The translations under genes were made by a program, and so were the position numbers. A stretch of DNA of 64,000 nucleotides from assembly GCF_022811665.1 (NCBI RefSeq), contig NZ_CP094529.1, positions 682,001 through 746,000 of the forward strand. Reading direction: 5' to 3'. Source of the DNA: Chryseobacterium oryzae. GTDB lineage: Bacteria > Bacteroidota > Bacteroidia > Flavobacteriales > Weeksellaceae. Positions 24,409 to 32,808 of this stretch are shown piece by piece. Position 1 is the first letter of the stretch. Each line of letters opens with the position of its first letter. A model generated the notes under the pieces. That model did no database searches and was not told the DNA's origin. It worked only from the letters and a program-made list of their open reading frames with translations.

Positions 24409-24416
24409 TACTTTTG
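24409..24416 (+). promoter_or_regulatory. -7 box (TACTTTTG) for the VanZ gene
   Basis: TACTTTTG matches TAnnTTTG and ends 21 nt before the ATG at 24438. It lies directly beside the lnt -7 box, so only one polymerase could sit there at a time. Confidence 0.5.
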
Positions 24417-24437
24417 AAATGAATATTTTTGCAGTTG

Positions 24438-24860
24438 ATGTTAAAGAAAATTTATAAACTATTAATCATTCCGTACACCCTTTTTCTCTTGTATCTAATG
24501 TTTTTAGGAATGGGGAGAAGTCAGTATAGCGATAATGTAATAAGAGTACAGCCTATCTTTGCAACATTGGGTTTTATAAAAAATACAATTCGTTGGTGGG
24601 ATAGTATGAGAATCGTGCTTGGGAACATCATCATGTTCATGCCTTTTGGGTTTTTAGGTTGGATTTTTCCTAAATTGAATAATCTGAAAAGCAATATTTT
24701 CACCTTCATTTCGGCAATAACCATCGTAGAGGCTTTGCAATATTTTACAAGACTGGGAATTTTTGAAGTTGATGATATTATCCTTAATACATTTGGCGTT
24801 TTTCTCGGATTTTTATTAAAACAAGTAGCCGAAAAAAGATTCTTGAATTGGGTTTCTTAA
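24438..24860 (+). CDS. VanZ family membrane protein
   Basis: 140 residues from ATG 24438; TTG 24429 would add three residues. It has about four hydrophobic helices (about 8-24, 53-73, 77-94 and 112-132). VanZ-type features are the N-I-I-M-F-M-P-F-G-F-L-G motif near residue 61, E-A-L-Q-Y-F-T-R near 98 and D-V/D-D-I-I-L-N-T-F-G near 110. VanZ gives low-level teicoplanin resistance in enterococci, but most members are of unknown function. Divergent from lnt and ends 29 bp before the end of proC, which reads the other way. Confidence 0.88.
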   Translation: MLKKIYKLLIIPYTLFLLYLMFLGMGRSQYSDNVIRVQPIFATLGFIKNTIRWWDSMRIVLGNIIMFMPFGFLGWIFPKLNNLKSNIFTFISAITIVEALQYFTRLGIFEVDDIILNTFGVFLGFLLKQVAEKRFLNWVS

Positions 24861-24889
24861 AGAAGTGAAAAAAAACTCTTTTAGAGGAT

Positions 24890-25693
24890 TCAGCCATTCA
24901 GTTCCTTGGCTCTTTTTTCAGCATTTAAAATTCCGTTCTGTAAAATTTCCTTTAATTGATTTTCATTAAAAGTCTTCAAGGCAGCTTCTGTGGTTCCTCC
25001 TTTAGAAGCAACATCTTGGATGAGTTCTTCAAGATTTTTCTCAGAATTATTAATCAGATGATAAGCTCCCAACATCGTCTGTTTTACGAAAAGTTTGGAG
25101 AGATTTTCGTCTATTCCCATCTGGATACCCGCTTTTATCATAGCATCAACTATATAATAAAAGTAGGCAGGTCCGCTTCCTGAAAGAGCCGTAACACCAT
25201 CCAAAAGCTCTTCGTTTTCGAGATAAACTGATCTTCCTGTGCTGTTTAGAAGTCTTTCGATATTCATTAATTGATTAAAAGAAATTCCTTCTGCAGAAGT
25301 ATATCCCGTAATTCCCATTCCCAACAGAGTAGGAGAGTTGGGCATAGCACGAACTACTAAAGAATGATTTAATGATTTTTGTATTTTCTCAATTTTAATT
25401 CCTGCCATGATGGAGAGAATCATCTGGTTTTCATTGAATGAAAAGTGTATGTTTTCGGCGGTTTTCTGAAAATCCTGTGGTTTTACAGCGATAATGATTA
25501 AATCGGCATCAATTGTATTTAAGTTTTCAAATAAAGAGATTTTCGATTTTGGAAATTCTTCAGAAATTTTCTGGATTTTAGATTGATTTCGGGTAATGAG
25601 ATGAAGATTCTCAGGCTTTATCAATTCGTATTTCAAAAATGATTTCGAAAAAGATAGCCCCATGTTTCCGGCTCCGATTATGGCAATTTTCAT
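24890..25693 (-). CDS. proC: Pyrroline-5-carboxylate reductase
   Basis: 267 residues from the ATG at 25693, which places the Rossmann motif I-G-A-G-N-M-G at the very N-terminus as is usual; a longer reading from 25726 adds a non-homologous extension. Other landmarks: A-V-K-P-Q-D near residue 73, V-R-A-M-P-N-S-P near 116, the family signature G-S-G-P-A-Y-F-Y near 168 and the C-terminal A-S-K-G-G-T-T-E-A-A-L. It makes the last step of proline synthesis in the cytoplasm with NAD(P)H. Transcribed alone. Confidence 0.96.
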   Translation of the reverse strand: MKIAIIGAGNMGLSFSKSFLKYELIKPENLHLITRNQSKIQKISEEFPKSKISLFENLNTIDADLIIIAVKPQDFQKTAENIHFSFNENQMILSIMAGIKIEKIQKSLNHSLVVRAMPNSPTLLGMGITGYTSAEGISFNQLMNIERLLNSTGRSVYLENEELLDGVTALSGSGPAYFYYIVDAMIKAGIQMGIDENLSKLFVKQTMLGAYHLINNSEKNLEELIQDVASKGGTTEAALKTFNENQLKEILQNGILNAEKRAKELNG

Positions 25694-25920
25694 ATAGATG
25701 TGTTGTTTTAAAAAAAATTCCACCAACTTGAGTTGAATTTCAATCAGTTTCGCGATTTTTTATTGAATATTAGTAATCAGATTGAAATATGCTGAAATCA
25801 TACTTTTTGCGAATGTAATACTTTTTATGAATAAAACGATATTCTTTACCTATAGTTGTAGGTTGTGTAATTCTAAATAATTGCATGTATAAAAATAAAT
25901 ATTAATTTTATGCTAAATTT

Positions 25921-25992
25921 ATGAAAAAGAAAATTTTAATTGGTGCTTTAGGTTTAGCATCAGTGTTCGAAATACCTTCATTTTCTTGCTAA
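25921..25992 (+). CDS. Possible 23-residue peptide or remnant
   Basis: A short frame begins with M-K-K-K-I-L-I-G-A-L-G-L-A, a signal-peptide-like stretch, and ends in F-S-C then TAA. The next gene at 26002 is in the same frame 9 nt later, so the TAA interrupts one continuous frame. It may be a translated leader, a very small lipopeptide-like product, or the end of a decayed signal sequence. No clear promoter is visible. Confidence 0.25.
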   Translation: MKKKILIGALGLASVFEIPSFSC

Positions 25993-26001
25993 ATTTCAGA
26001 G

Positions 26002-26811
26002 ATGAGGGTTGTAGATTTAATAATCAATTTATTTATAGGAAAAGGGTTTTTGCTCTTTTCCTTGTTTTTGTTTTTTACAATAACTAAAAGTCAAATATTT
26101 CAAAGATTTTCAGATCAAAAAAAAATTGAAGATTTAACTATTATTCGAGATCAGCAAAAAATCAATCTGAATAAAAATAATTTAAAAAATTTTATTTTTA
26201 AGGATGGTGATAGAGTTTTATATGAAGATAAACTTACAGAGTTTACCATAGATAATGATACTCTTATATTTTTTGATAAAGTAAAAGAAATAGAAAGCGT
26301 TGCTTTAAAAAATATTAACTTCAACAATAAAGTTGAAAGAGATTTATCTATTACTAAGTTAAAAAATAACCTTTTTTGTCTACAAACAAATTATGAAACC
26401 GGCGTGTTGGTTAAAGTTGATACGGATAATAAAAAAGTATATATTAAATCGATAACCTTATATCCAAAAATCATTGCTAATCTTAAAGATGATGAAATAA
26501 TATTAGAAATATCATTATTGCCAGTTATTAATAATTTTCCCGATAGTAATAACCCTATTCTGACTTTTACAGAAAATTATTCAAATATAAAGAAGAATAA
26601 ATGGACAATTCTATTGCCAAGAATTATTAAGTATCCTGAAAATGGATTTGTACTTTCATTCAACCTAAAGTACAGTAAAAATAATGTTAATGCTCTTTAT
26701 TTTCAATCTTCACCAGATACCTTTACCTTTCAGTATAATCCTAAATATTATGGAGGCTGGAAAATGACAGAACCAATAGGTTTTATGTACAAATTAAAAA
26801 TTCTTCAGTAA
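26002..26811 (+). CDS. Hypothetical secreted or membrane-anchored protein
   Basis: 269 residues. A hydrophobic N-terminal segment (about 15-30) is a signal peptide or anchor. The base composition is even more AT-rich than its neighbours. Residues about 190-225 (W-T-I-L-L-P-R-I-I-K-Y-P-E-N-G-F-V-L-S-F) resemble the jelly-roll-like tail found in many Bacteroidota proteins with carboxypeptidase-regulatory-like parts, but the match is weak. No catalytic motif is seen. It lies alone between proC and murB genes of the other strand. Function unknown. Confidence 0.65.
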   Translation: MRVVDLIINLFIGKGFLLFSLFLFFTITKSQIFQRFSDQKKIEDLTIIRDQQKINLNKNNLKNFIFKDGDRVLYEDKLTEFTIDNDTLIFFDKVKEIESVALKNINFNNKVERDLSITKLKNNLFCLQTNYETGVLVKVDTDNKKVYIKSITLYPKIIANLKDDEIILEISLLPVINNFPDSNNPILTFTENYSNIKKNKWTILLPRIIKYPENGFVLSFNLKYSKNNVNALYFQSSPDTFTFQYNPKYYGGWKMTEPIGFMYKLKILQ

Positions 26812-26859
26812 AGAATCGCTATTAGGTTTAAGCGTATTTTTAAATGACTAATTCTTGTT

Positions 26860-27873
26860 TTAAAGAATATTCACTTCTCTTTCCAGTTCAATCCCGAATT
26901 TCTCCTTCACAGAATCAATAATCATAGTAGAAAAATCGAAAATTTCTTTTCCGGTTGCATTTCCGGTTGCATTTACAATGACCAGTGCCTGTAATTGGTG
27001 TGAAGCGACGTTGCCAATTTGCTTTCCTTTCCAGCCACATTGCTCGATAAGCCATCCTGCGGGAACTTTTACAGAATCACCGTTTGGATATCCCTGAATG
27101 TTTTCAAATTGCTGTTGTAATTTTTCAAATTGTTGCAATGGGATGGTTGGATTTTTGAAAAAACTTCCAGCATTCCCCATTTTTTTAGGATCGGGTAATT
27201 TACTCTGGCGAATATTAATAACTGCCTTAGAAACATCCTGAATGGTAGGATTTTCAATTCCCAAATTATTTAATTCGGTCTTTATGGCTCCGTATTCTGT
27301 TTTAATAAGATGGTTTTGAGTTGTTAATTTAAAACTCACTTCCAAAATAACATATTTATCTTTTCCTTCTTGCTTAAAAATAGAATCTCTGTACCCGAAA
27401 CTGCATTTTGCGAGATCAAAAACTTCTATTTCGAAAGTTTTTCGGTTTAAAACCTTGCATTCGGTAAAAACATCTTTAATTTCGGTTCCATAAGCACCAA
27501 TATTCTGCATTGGAGAAGTTCCTACATTTCCCGGAATTAGGGATAGGTTTTCTAATCCGCCGTAGTTTTTATTCAAACAATATAACACGAATTCGTGCCA
27601 GTTTTCTCCGGATTTTGCGGTTACAGAAATTTCATTCTCATTCAAAATCTTTTCCGAAATTCCTTTTAAATTGAGTTGGATTGCTACACCTTCAAAGTCT
27701 TTTGTCAATAAAATATTGCTTCCACCACCAAGAAAAAGAACCGGAAGGTTTTGCGATTGAGCATATTGGAGAGCGGCAGTTAATTCATCTACAGAATTGG
27801 CTTCAACAAAATATTCTGCATTGGCATCTACTCCGAAAGTATTGTAAGGTTTCAGTGAGAAATTTTTCTGCAT
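26860..27873 (-). CDS. murB: UDP-N-acetylmuramate dehydrogenase
   Basis: 337 residues with the type I MurB layout. The FAD-binding domain shows L-K-P-Y-N-T-F-G near the start, L-G-G-G-S-N-I-L near residue 47, and N-L-S-L-I-P-G-N-V-G-T-S-P-M-Q-N-I-G-A-Y-G near 103-124. The G-N-A-G-S-F-F-K-N-P motif near 232 carries the catalytic serine, and A-G-W-L-I-E-Q-C-G-W-K-G is near 267. It reduces UDP-GlcNAc-enolpyruvate to UDP-MurNAc in peptidoglycan synthesis. Its ATG overlaps the stop of the upstream lipoprotein gene (TAATG), so the two are translationally coupled. Confidence 0.96.
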   Translation of the reverse strand: MQKNFSLKPYNTFGVDANAEYFVEANSVDELTAALQYAQSQNLPVLFLGGGSNILLTKDFEGVAIQLNLKGISEKILNENEISVTAKSGENWHEFVLYCLNKNYGGLENLSLIPGNVGTSPMQNIGAYGTEIKDVFTECKVLNRKTFEIEVFDLAKCSFGYRDSIFKQEGKDKYVILEVSFKLTTQNHLIKTEYGAIKTELNNLGIENPTIQDVSKAVINIRQSKLPDPKKMGNAGSFFKNPTIPLQQFEKLQQQFENIQGYPNGDSVKVPAGWLIEQCGWKGKQIGNVASHQLQALVIVNATGNATGKEIFDFSTMIIDSVKEKFGIELEREVNIL

Positions 27874-28373
27874 TATTTCTGAGATTTTTTTACGGTTGAA
27901 GGTTGTTTTTTGGAAATAATATTATTCAGTCTGTTCTTGAGGGTTTCAATCTGATTATAGTGGATGTCCTTATAAGAATTAACGAAAATGTGAGATTTTT
28001 TGCTGGTTTTTATAATGAGAGTTTCGTCTATTCCGTCAAGATGCTGAATGCTTGGAGAACTGCGGATGCTGTCTAAGTTTTTTATTTTAATAGATGAAGA
28101 TAATAATTGCCAGTCATCTTTGCTTAGGGAATTTTTCCAATTGTTGTTTTTGCTTGGTTTTGATGTTCCACTATCAAAAAAAATAGAGTCTTTTTTAATT
28201 TTGATAATTTCATAGAAGCCGTTTTCTCCACCAATATGAGAAAGAGTCATTACTTCTATTTTTTCTTCGTCTGTGTTTTGCGTATCGCCTTTTTTATAAT
28301 CACAGGAAAGAAAAATCAGCAGTAAAAATGTTAGAAAAAAACTTTTTGAACGGATTATTTTTACTGCTGACAT
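27873..28373 (-). CDS. Hypothetical lipoprotein coupled to murB
   Basis: 166 residues. A long N-terminal signal segment ends in the lipobox F-L-S-C (Cys near residue 24), so it is a lipoprotein. The mature region has no motif I recognise; it carries alternating strand-like segments with conserved-looking Asp/Ser-rich turns. The stop codon overlaps the murB start (TAATG), which points to stable co-expression with cell-wall synthesis, although no shared function can be seen. Confidence 0.75.
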   Translation of the reverse strand: MSAVKIIRSKSFFLTFLLLIFLSCDYKKGDTQNTDEEKIEVMTLSHIGGENGFYEIIKIKKDSIFFDSGTSKPSKNNNWKNSLSKDDWQLLSSSIKIKNLDSIRSSPSIQHLDGIDETLIIKTSKKSHIFVNSYKDIHYNQIETLKNRLNNIISKKQPSTVKKSQK

Positions 28374-28386
28374 TATTATTTATTTT

Positions 28387-29592
28387 TTAGATGTTAAAAT
28401 CTAATTTATATTTTTCCAGTGCATTTCTAAGGATTTCTACACTTTTTCTTAAATCTTCTTCTTTAAGAACATACGCAATTCTTACCTGTTTTTTGCCCAG
28501 TTCAGGATCGCTGTAAAATCCACCAGCAGGAGCTACCATAATGGTTTCGTTGTTAAGAGTATATTTCTCCAAAAGCCATTGTGCAAATTTCTCTGTATCA
28601 TCTACAGGAAGTTCGGCAACACAATAAAATGCACCTTTAGGTTTCGGGCAAATTACTCCGGGGATAGAATTTAATAAATCTACCAAAACATTTCTTCTGT
28701 GGGTGTATTCTTCTCTTACAGATCGGATGTATGCGCCATCGTTTTGATGGGCAGCTGTAGCGGCAATCTGCCCCAAAAGAACAGGGCTTAATCTTGCCTG
28801 AGCAAAAAGCATAGCTGCATCACGAATTTTCTTAGAACGGGTAATCATGCATCCGATTCTTACTCCGCACATAGAGTATCTTTTTGATTCTGAATCTATT
28901 ATAATGCAGTTTTCGCTTAGTTCAGGAAATGCAAGCATAGAAATCTGCTGTTTTCCATCATACACATATTCTCTGTAAACTTCATCTGAAATAATGACGA
29001 TATCGTATTTCAAAGCGATTTCTGCTAATTTCTGAAGCTCTTCTCGGGTGTAAAGATAGCCGGTTGGGTTTCCGGGGTTGCAAATAACGATAGCTCTGGT
29101 TCTTGGCGTAATTTTTTTCTCAAATTCTTCAATCGGAGGTAAAGCAAATCCGGTATCAATAGAAGATGGAATGGCTACTACATTTACATTGAATGTACTG
29201 GTAAATCCATTATAATTGGCATAATAAGGTTCTGGAATGATAACTTCATCACCATCATCACATAATGTAGAGATAGCAAAATTAAGTGCTTCGGATCCTC
29301 CGTTTGTAACAATAAAATTATCGGGTGTAAGATCTGCAAAACCTAAAGAATGGTAATATTCTGTAAGAGCCTTTCTGTACTCTATATTCCCCTCAGAAAG
29401 AGCATATTCTAAAACTTTTAAATCAATATTTTTAAGAGCGTTTAGCGCAGTTTCTGGTGTTTCAATGTCTGGCTGACCGATGTTGAGGTGATACACTTTG
29501 GTGCCTCTCTGTTTTGCTTGTAAAGCAAAAGGAACGAGTTTTCTTACCGGTGAAGCCGGCATATTCTGTGCTCTGTTTGATATGTTTGGCAT
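28387..29592 (-). CDS. PLP-dependent aminotransferase, class I/II (AspC-like)
   Basis: 401 residues. Fold type I landmarks: G-Q-P-D-I-E-T-P near residue 40, N-G-G-S-E-A-L-N near 102 for cofactor binding, N-P-G-N-P-T-G near 177, S-D-E-V-Y near 208, and the PLP lysine in S-E-S-K-R-Y near 241, followed by the R-I-G-C arginine. This pattern fits the aspartate/aromatic/valine-type aminotransferases of subgroup I-gamma. The substrate cannot be fixed by eye; aspartate aminotransferase is a fair first guess. Cytoplasmic. It lies 13 bp upstream of the lipoprotein gene, so it may head that operon. Confidence 0.9.
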   Translation of the reverse strand: MPNISNRAQNMPASPVRKLVPFALQAKQRGTKVYHLNIGQPDIETPETALNALKNIDLKVLEYALSEGNIEYRKALTEYYHSLGFADLTPDNFIVTNGGSEALNFAISTLCDDGDEVIIPEPYYANYNGFTSTFNVNVVAIPSSIDTGFALPPIEEFEKKITPRTRAIVICNPGNPTGYLYTREELQKLAEIALKYDIVIISDEVYREYVYDGKQQISMLAFPELSENCIIIDSESKRYSMCGVRIGCMITRSKKIRDAAMLFAQARLSPVLLGQIAATAAHQNDGAYIRSVREEYTHRRNVLVDLLNSIPGVICPKPKGAFYCVAELPVDDTEKFAQWLLEKYTLNNETIMVAPAGGFYSDPELGKKQVRIAYVLKEEDLRKSVEILRNALEKYKLDFNI

Positions 29593-29613
29593 TTTGTAAT
29601 AATTTAAAATTAC

Positions 29614-29645
29614 AAAGCCACCTCACAATTTTGTGAAGTGGCTTT
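29614..29645. terminator. Terminator after tRNA-Ser
   Basis: AAAGCCACCTCACAA (29614-29628) pairs with TTGTGAAGTGGCTTT (29631-29645), with one mismatch-like G-T pair. It lies directly past the 3' end of the leftward tRNA gene. Confidence 0.8.
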
Positions 29646-29648
29646 TTG

Positions 29649-29735
29649 CAGAGAGGAAGGGATTCGAACCCTCGATACAGTTACCCGTATACTACCTTTC
29701 CAGGGTAGCTCCTTCAACCACTCGGACACCTCTCT
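29649..29735 (-). tRNA. tRNA-Ser (GGA)
   Basis: 87 nt on the minus strand. The 7-bp acceptor stem is AGAGAGG/CCTCTCT with a G discriminator; the anticodon loop CTGGAAA holds GGA; the long variable arm (TATACGGGTAACTGTA) is typical of class II serine tRNA; the T arm reads GGGTTCGAATCCC. CCA is not encoded. Confidence 0.96.
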
Positions 29736-29940
29736 TTGTTAGAAGACTGCAAAAATAGGTTATTTTTTCGAATAAAACAAAGCAAATGGGAGTCTCTGTT
29801 CAAAAATTATTCAATAAATAGTTTTTTACTTTTTACTTATTAAAATCAAATTAATCTTGTATTCTCAGTTTCCTGAATATTGAAATATTTGAAATTTTAG
29901 ATTGAAATTAGATTTTGAAAATAAAGTCCTTAATTATCTG

Positions 29941-30957
29941 TTAATTGCTTATTTCTCCACAAATATTTTTAGAGAAATTTTCTGCAAAAGTTCCTTTGTA
30001 ATTAGGATTGTCCATAAGGTGCATCGCTTTGGTAATTGCAGATTCTGCGGTAATATCTGTTCCGCTAATGGCACCGATTTTTGAAAAAATATTACTGTTT
30101 TCATACTTTCCGAAAGAAATTCCTCCTGAAATACACTGGCTTACTACCACGATTTCGGTTCCGTTATTTCTTATTTGCTGTAAAGTTTCCAATGTTTTTT
30201 CGCTGCTGAAAATCGTTCCTGAACCGAAAACCTGTAAAATCAATACTTTCATTTGGGAGATTTCTTTAAAGTGATTGAGTTTCATACCGGGGAAAATTCT
30301 CCAAAATAGGACATCTTCCGAAAGGTGTTCGTCAATATAAAAACTTTCTTTATTTGTATTTCTTAAAAGATTGTCTTTATTAATGTTTAGATGCACTCCG
30401 GATTGCCCGAGAATAGGATAGTTCGGACTAGAATATGCATCGAAATACTCTGCAGAATACTTTAAAGTGCGGTTTCCTCGGAGTAATTTGTATTCAAAAT
30501 AAATGGCTACTTCCTGAATGACCGCTTCATTATTTTCGTAGAGACTGGCGTAGTACAAGCTTGTTAAAAGATTTTCTTTTGCATCGGTTCTTAAATCTCC
30601 GATGGGTAATTGAGAGCCTGTAAGAATTACCGGTTTTGTAAGGCCTTTCAGCATAAAACTAAGTGCAGAAGCCGTATAAGACATTGTATCTGTACCGTGA
30701 AGGATTAAAAATCCGTCATATTCTTTATAATTTTCGAAAATAAGACGGGCAATCATTCGCCATTCTTCTGGTCCCATATCAGACGAGTCTAAGGGTTTTG
30801 CAAAAGGATGTACAAATACTTCACATTCCATAAGCCTCATTTCCGGCATTTTTTCAAAAATATTTCCAAAATCAAAAGCACGGAGGCTTCCTGTTTCGTA
30901 ATCTTTTTCCATACCAATGGTTCCGCCGGTATAAATCAACAAGACTTTTCTTTTCAT
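29941..30957 (-). CDS. ansA: Type I L-asparaginase
   Basis: 338 residues, a usual length for the cytoplasmic type I enzyme. The first catalytic Thr is in I-Y-T-G-G-T-I-G-M near residue 11 and the second in L-H-G-T-D-T-M-S-Y-T-A-S near 87, with the K-E-N-L segment near 162. No signal peptide is present, which separates it from periplasmic type II forms. It hydrolyses asparagine to aspartate and ammonia. It is divergent from the TrmH-family gene, with a 55-bp gap. Confidence 0.94.
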   Translation of the reverse strand: MKRKVLLIYTGGTIGMEKDYETGSLRAFDFGNIFEKMPEMRLMECEVFVHPFAKPLDSSDMGPEEWRMIARLIFENYKEYDGFLILHGTDTMSYTASALSFMLKGLTKPVILTGSQLPIGDLRTDAKENLLTSLYYASLYENNEAVIQEVAIYFEYKLLRGNRTLKYSAEYFDAYSSPNYPILGQSGVHLNINKDNLLRNTNKESFYIDEHLSEDVLFWRIFPGMKLNHFKEISQMKVLILQVFGSGTIFSSEKTLETLQQIRNNGTEIVVVSQCISGGISFGKYENSNIFSKIGAISGTDITAESAITKAMHLMDNPNYKGTFAENFSKNICGEISN

Positions 30958-31012
30958 GTAAACTTTTCTTAGAATTTCAAAATTACGTTAATTTGCAAAG
31001 ATTTGAAAGAAG

Positions 31013-31687
31013 ATGAAAGATTTAGAGAAAACTTACGAGTATTTACAACAATTTTTAACGGAAGAAAGATTAAGAAAAATTGAACATTTCGCCCCGGAAA
31101 GTTCAGATTTTATACTTCCTGTTATTGAAGATATTTACCAGTTCAGAAATGCAGCGGCAATCGTGCGTTCTGTGGAAGCATGTGGTTTTCATAAAGTGGT
31201 TGCTTTGCAGGAAGAGTATAGTTTTGAGCCCAATTTAAGAGTGACCAAAGGTGCAGATACGTGGGTGGATGTAGAAAAAATGCCGAGAAATTTAGAGTCT
31301 TTTCAAAAAATAAAAGACAGAGGATATAAAATGGTAGCAGTTTCTTTAGAAAATAATGCCAAATTTTTACCGGAATACGAAATTACAGAACCCATTGCTT
31401 TGGTTTTCGGTACCGAAATGCAAGGCGTTTCTGAAGAAATTTTAGATTTTGCAGATGAAACACTGGCAATTCCTATGTATGGTTTCACCAGAAGTTTTAA
31501 TGTTTCTGTGGCAGCCTCAATCTGTATGTACGAACTGAAACAGAAGTTGATAAAATCTAATATAGATTATAAACTAAATGAAGAAAAACTCTTGCGAATG
31601 AAAATCCGTTGGGCAGTAAATTCTATGCGAAGCGGAGAACAGATTTTTGAAAAATATTTAAGAGATCATCATCTTAATTTTGCTTAG
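31013..31687 (+). CDS. TrmH family RNA 2'-O-methyltransferase (SpoU)
   Basis: 224 residues with the SPOUT fold signatures: N-A-A-A-I-V-R-S-V-E-A-C-G near residue 45 (motif 1), V-F-G-T-E-M-Q-G-V-S near 137 (motif 2), and P-M-Y-G-F-T-R-S-F-N-V-S-V-A-A-S-I near 159 (motif 3, S-adenosylmethionine binding knot). Pattern and C-terminal extension are like TrmH, the tRNA Gm18 2'-O-methyltransferase. The last four nucleotides overlap the end of rsmE, which reads the other way. Confidence 0.9.
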   Translation: MKDLEKTYEYLQQFLTEERLRKIEHFAPESSDFILPVIEDIYQFRNAAAIVRSVEACGFHKVVALQEEYSFEPNLRVTKGADTWVDVEKMPRNLESFQKIKDRGYKMVAVSLENNAKFLPEYEITEPIALVFGTEMQGVSEEILDFADETLAIPMYGFTRSFNVSVAASICMYELKQKLIKSNIDYKLNEEKLLRMKIRWAVNSMRSGEQIFEKYLRDHHLNFA

Positions 31688-32379
31688 AACATCTTGTTGT
31701 AGTTCCATGCTGCTACAAATACTCCCGCAGTTTCGGTTCTTAATCTTTGGTTTCCTAAAGAAACGGCTTTAATTCCTTTTTCTGCTAAAAATTGAATTTC
31801 TTTATCCGAAAAATCGCCTTCCGGACCAATGAGAAAAGTATAGTTTTCTAATTGTGGAATTTCATTCAAGTTAATTCTCTCTAAATTTTCGTTGCAATGA
31901 GCGACAAAAGTAGTTTCAGAGTTTGTGGTTTTTAGAAAATCCTGAATTTTGGTTAAATCATTAATAACAGGAAAATGAAATCTTAAGCTTTGCTTTGATG
32001 CTGCAATTGCCTGCTTTCTGATTTTATCTATGTTGATGTTTTTTCTCTCCGTTTTTTCGGTATGAAGAATCGTTATTTCAGAAATACCCATTTCTACGGC
32101 TTTTTCTACAAAAAATTCAATTCTGTCTATATTTTTGGTTGGAGCAATGGCAATGTGAAGCTTTGGAGTGAAATTTGGAGTTTCATTTTTAATTTCAGAA
32201 ACTGTAATTCCAGCTTTTTTTCCTTCAATGAGTAATGTTCCGGAAGCAAGATTTCCTTTTCCGTCGGTTACATGAATTTCTTCGCCATCTTTCATGCGCA
32301 GAACTTTTATAATATGCTGCTGCTCTTCATTGTTGATGATTGCTTTTCCGTTATGTATTTCTCCAAAAAAAAGTTTCAT
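31684..32379 (-). CDS. rsmE: 16S rRNA m3U1498 methyltransferase RsmE
   Basis: 231 residues. It starts with a PUA-like domain (H-I-I-K-V-L-R-M-K-D-G near residue 22) and goes on to a SPOUT knot: A-P-T-K-N-I-D-R-I-E-F-F-V-E-K-A-V-E-M-G near 84, K-Q-S-L-R near 129, L-I-G-P-E-G-D-F-S near 194 and V-S-L-G-N-Q-R-L-R-T-E-T-A near 215. It methylates U1498 of 16S rRNA. It is the last gene of the leftward tsaD group, 18 bp after the hypothetical gene. Confidence 0.95.
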   Translation of the reverse strand: MKLFFGEIHNGKAIINNEEQQHIIKVLRMKDGEEIHVTDGKGNLASGTLLIEGKKAGITVSEIKNETPNFTPKLHIAIAPTKNIDRIEFFVEKAVEMGISEITILHTEKTERKNINIDKIRKQAIAASKQSLRFHFPVINDLTKIQDFLKTTNSETTFVAHCNENLERINLNEIPQLENYTFLIGPEGDFSDKEIQFLAEKGIKAVSLGNQRLRTETAGVFVAAWNYNKMF

Positions 32380-32397
32380 AGAAAAAAATGATTGTTT

Positions 32398-32808
32398 TTA
32401 AAATATAATTTCGTTTTCGCTTATAAAAGCTACACCCGTTTTTAATGTTGTATAAACATCACCTTCGCAATCTCTGTAAGAACACATGTAGATTTCTTCA
32501 ACCCAAAGATTATTCATGAAGATTAAATTCAAATATTCCTTTTTTCTTAAATTATTTTTGATGGATAAGTAATCTCCCTCTTTTGGTTCAAAATCAAAAT
32601 TGAAAACATTTTCAGCATTAATTTTCTCGATAATTTCTTCCTTTATATTTTGAATAAAACCTGTTTCCGAACTCATCATTTGAAAATCATCTTCATCAAA
32701 TTCTGTTGAAGTATCATTTTTTCCTGTTATTGTTTCTAAAACCCAATAATATTTGGAGTTTTTTTTAGACTGTTTTCCGAGTATTTTTTCTTCTAAAAGA
32801 ATCTTCAT
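32398..32808 (-). CDS. Hypothetical protein between tsaD and rsmE
   Basis: 136 residues, acidic, no signal peptide or membrane helix. It contains tryptophan- and phenylalanine-bearing strands and one Cys pair near its C-terminal half (M-C-S-Y-R-D-C). It resembles DUF4288-type small proteins in length and layout, but I cannot confirm this by eye. Its start codon overlaps the tsaD stop (TAATG), so it is co-translated with an essential tRNA-modification gene. Function unknown. Confidence 0.75.
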   Translation of the reverse strand: MKILLEEKILGKQSKKNSKYYWVLETITGKNDTSTEFDEDDFQMMSSETGFIQNIKEEIIEKINAENVFNFDFEPKEGDYLSIKNNLRKKEYLNLIFMNNLWVEEIYMCSYRDCEGDVYTTLKTGVAFISENEIIF

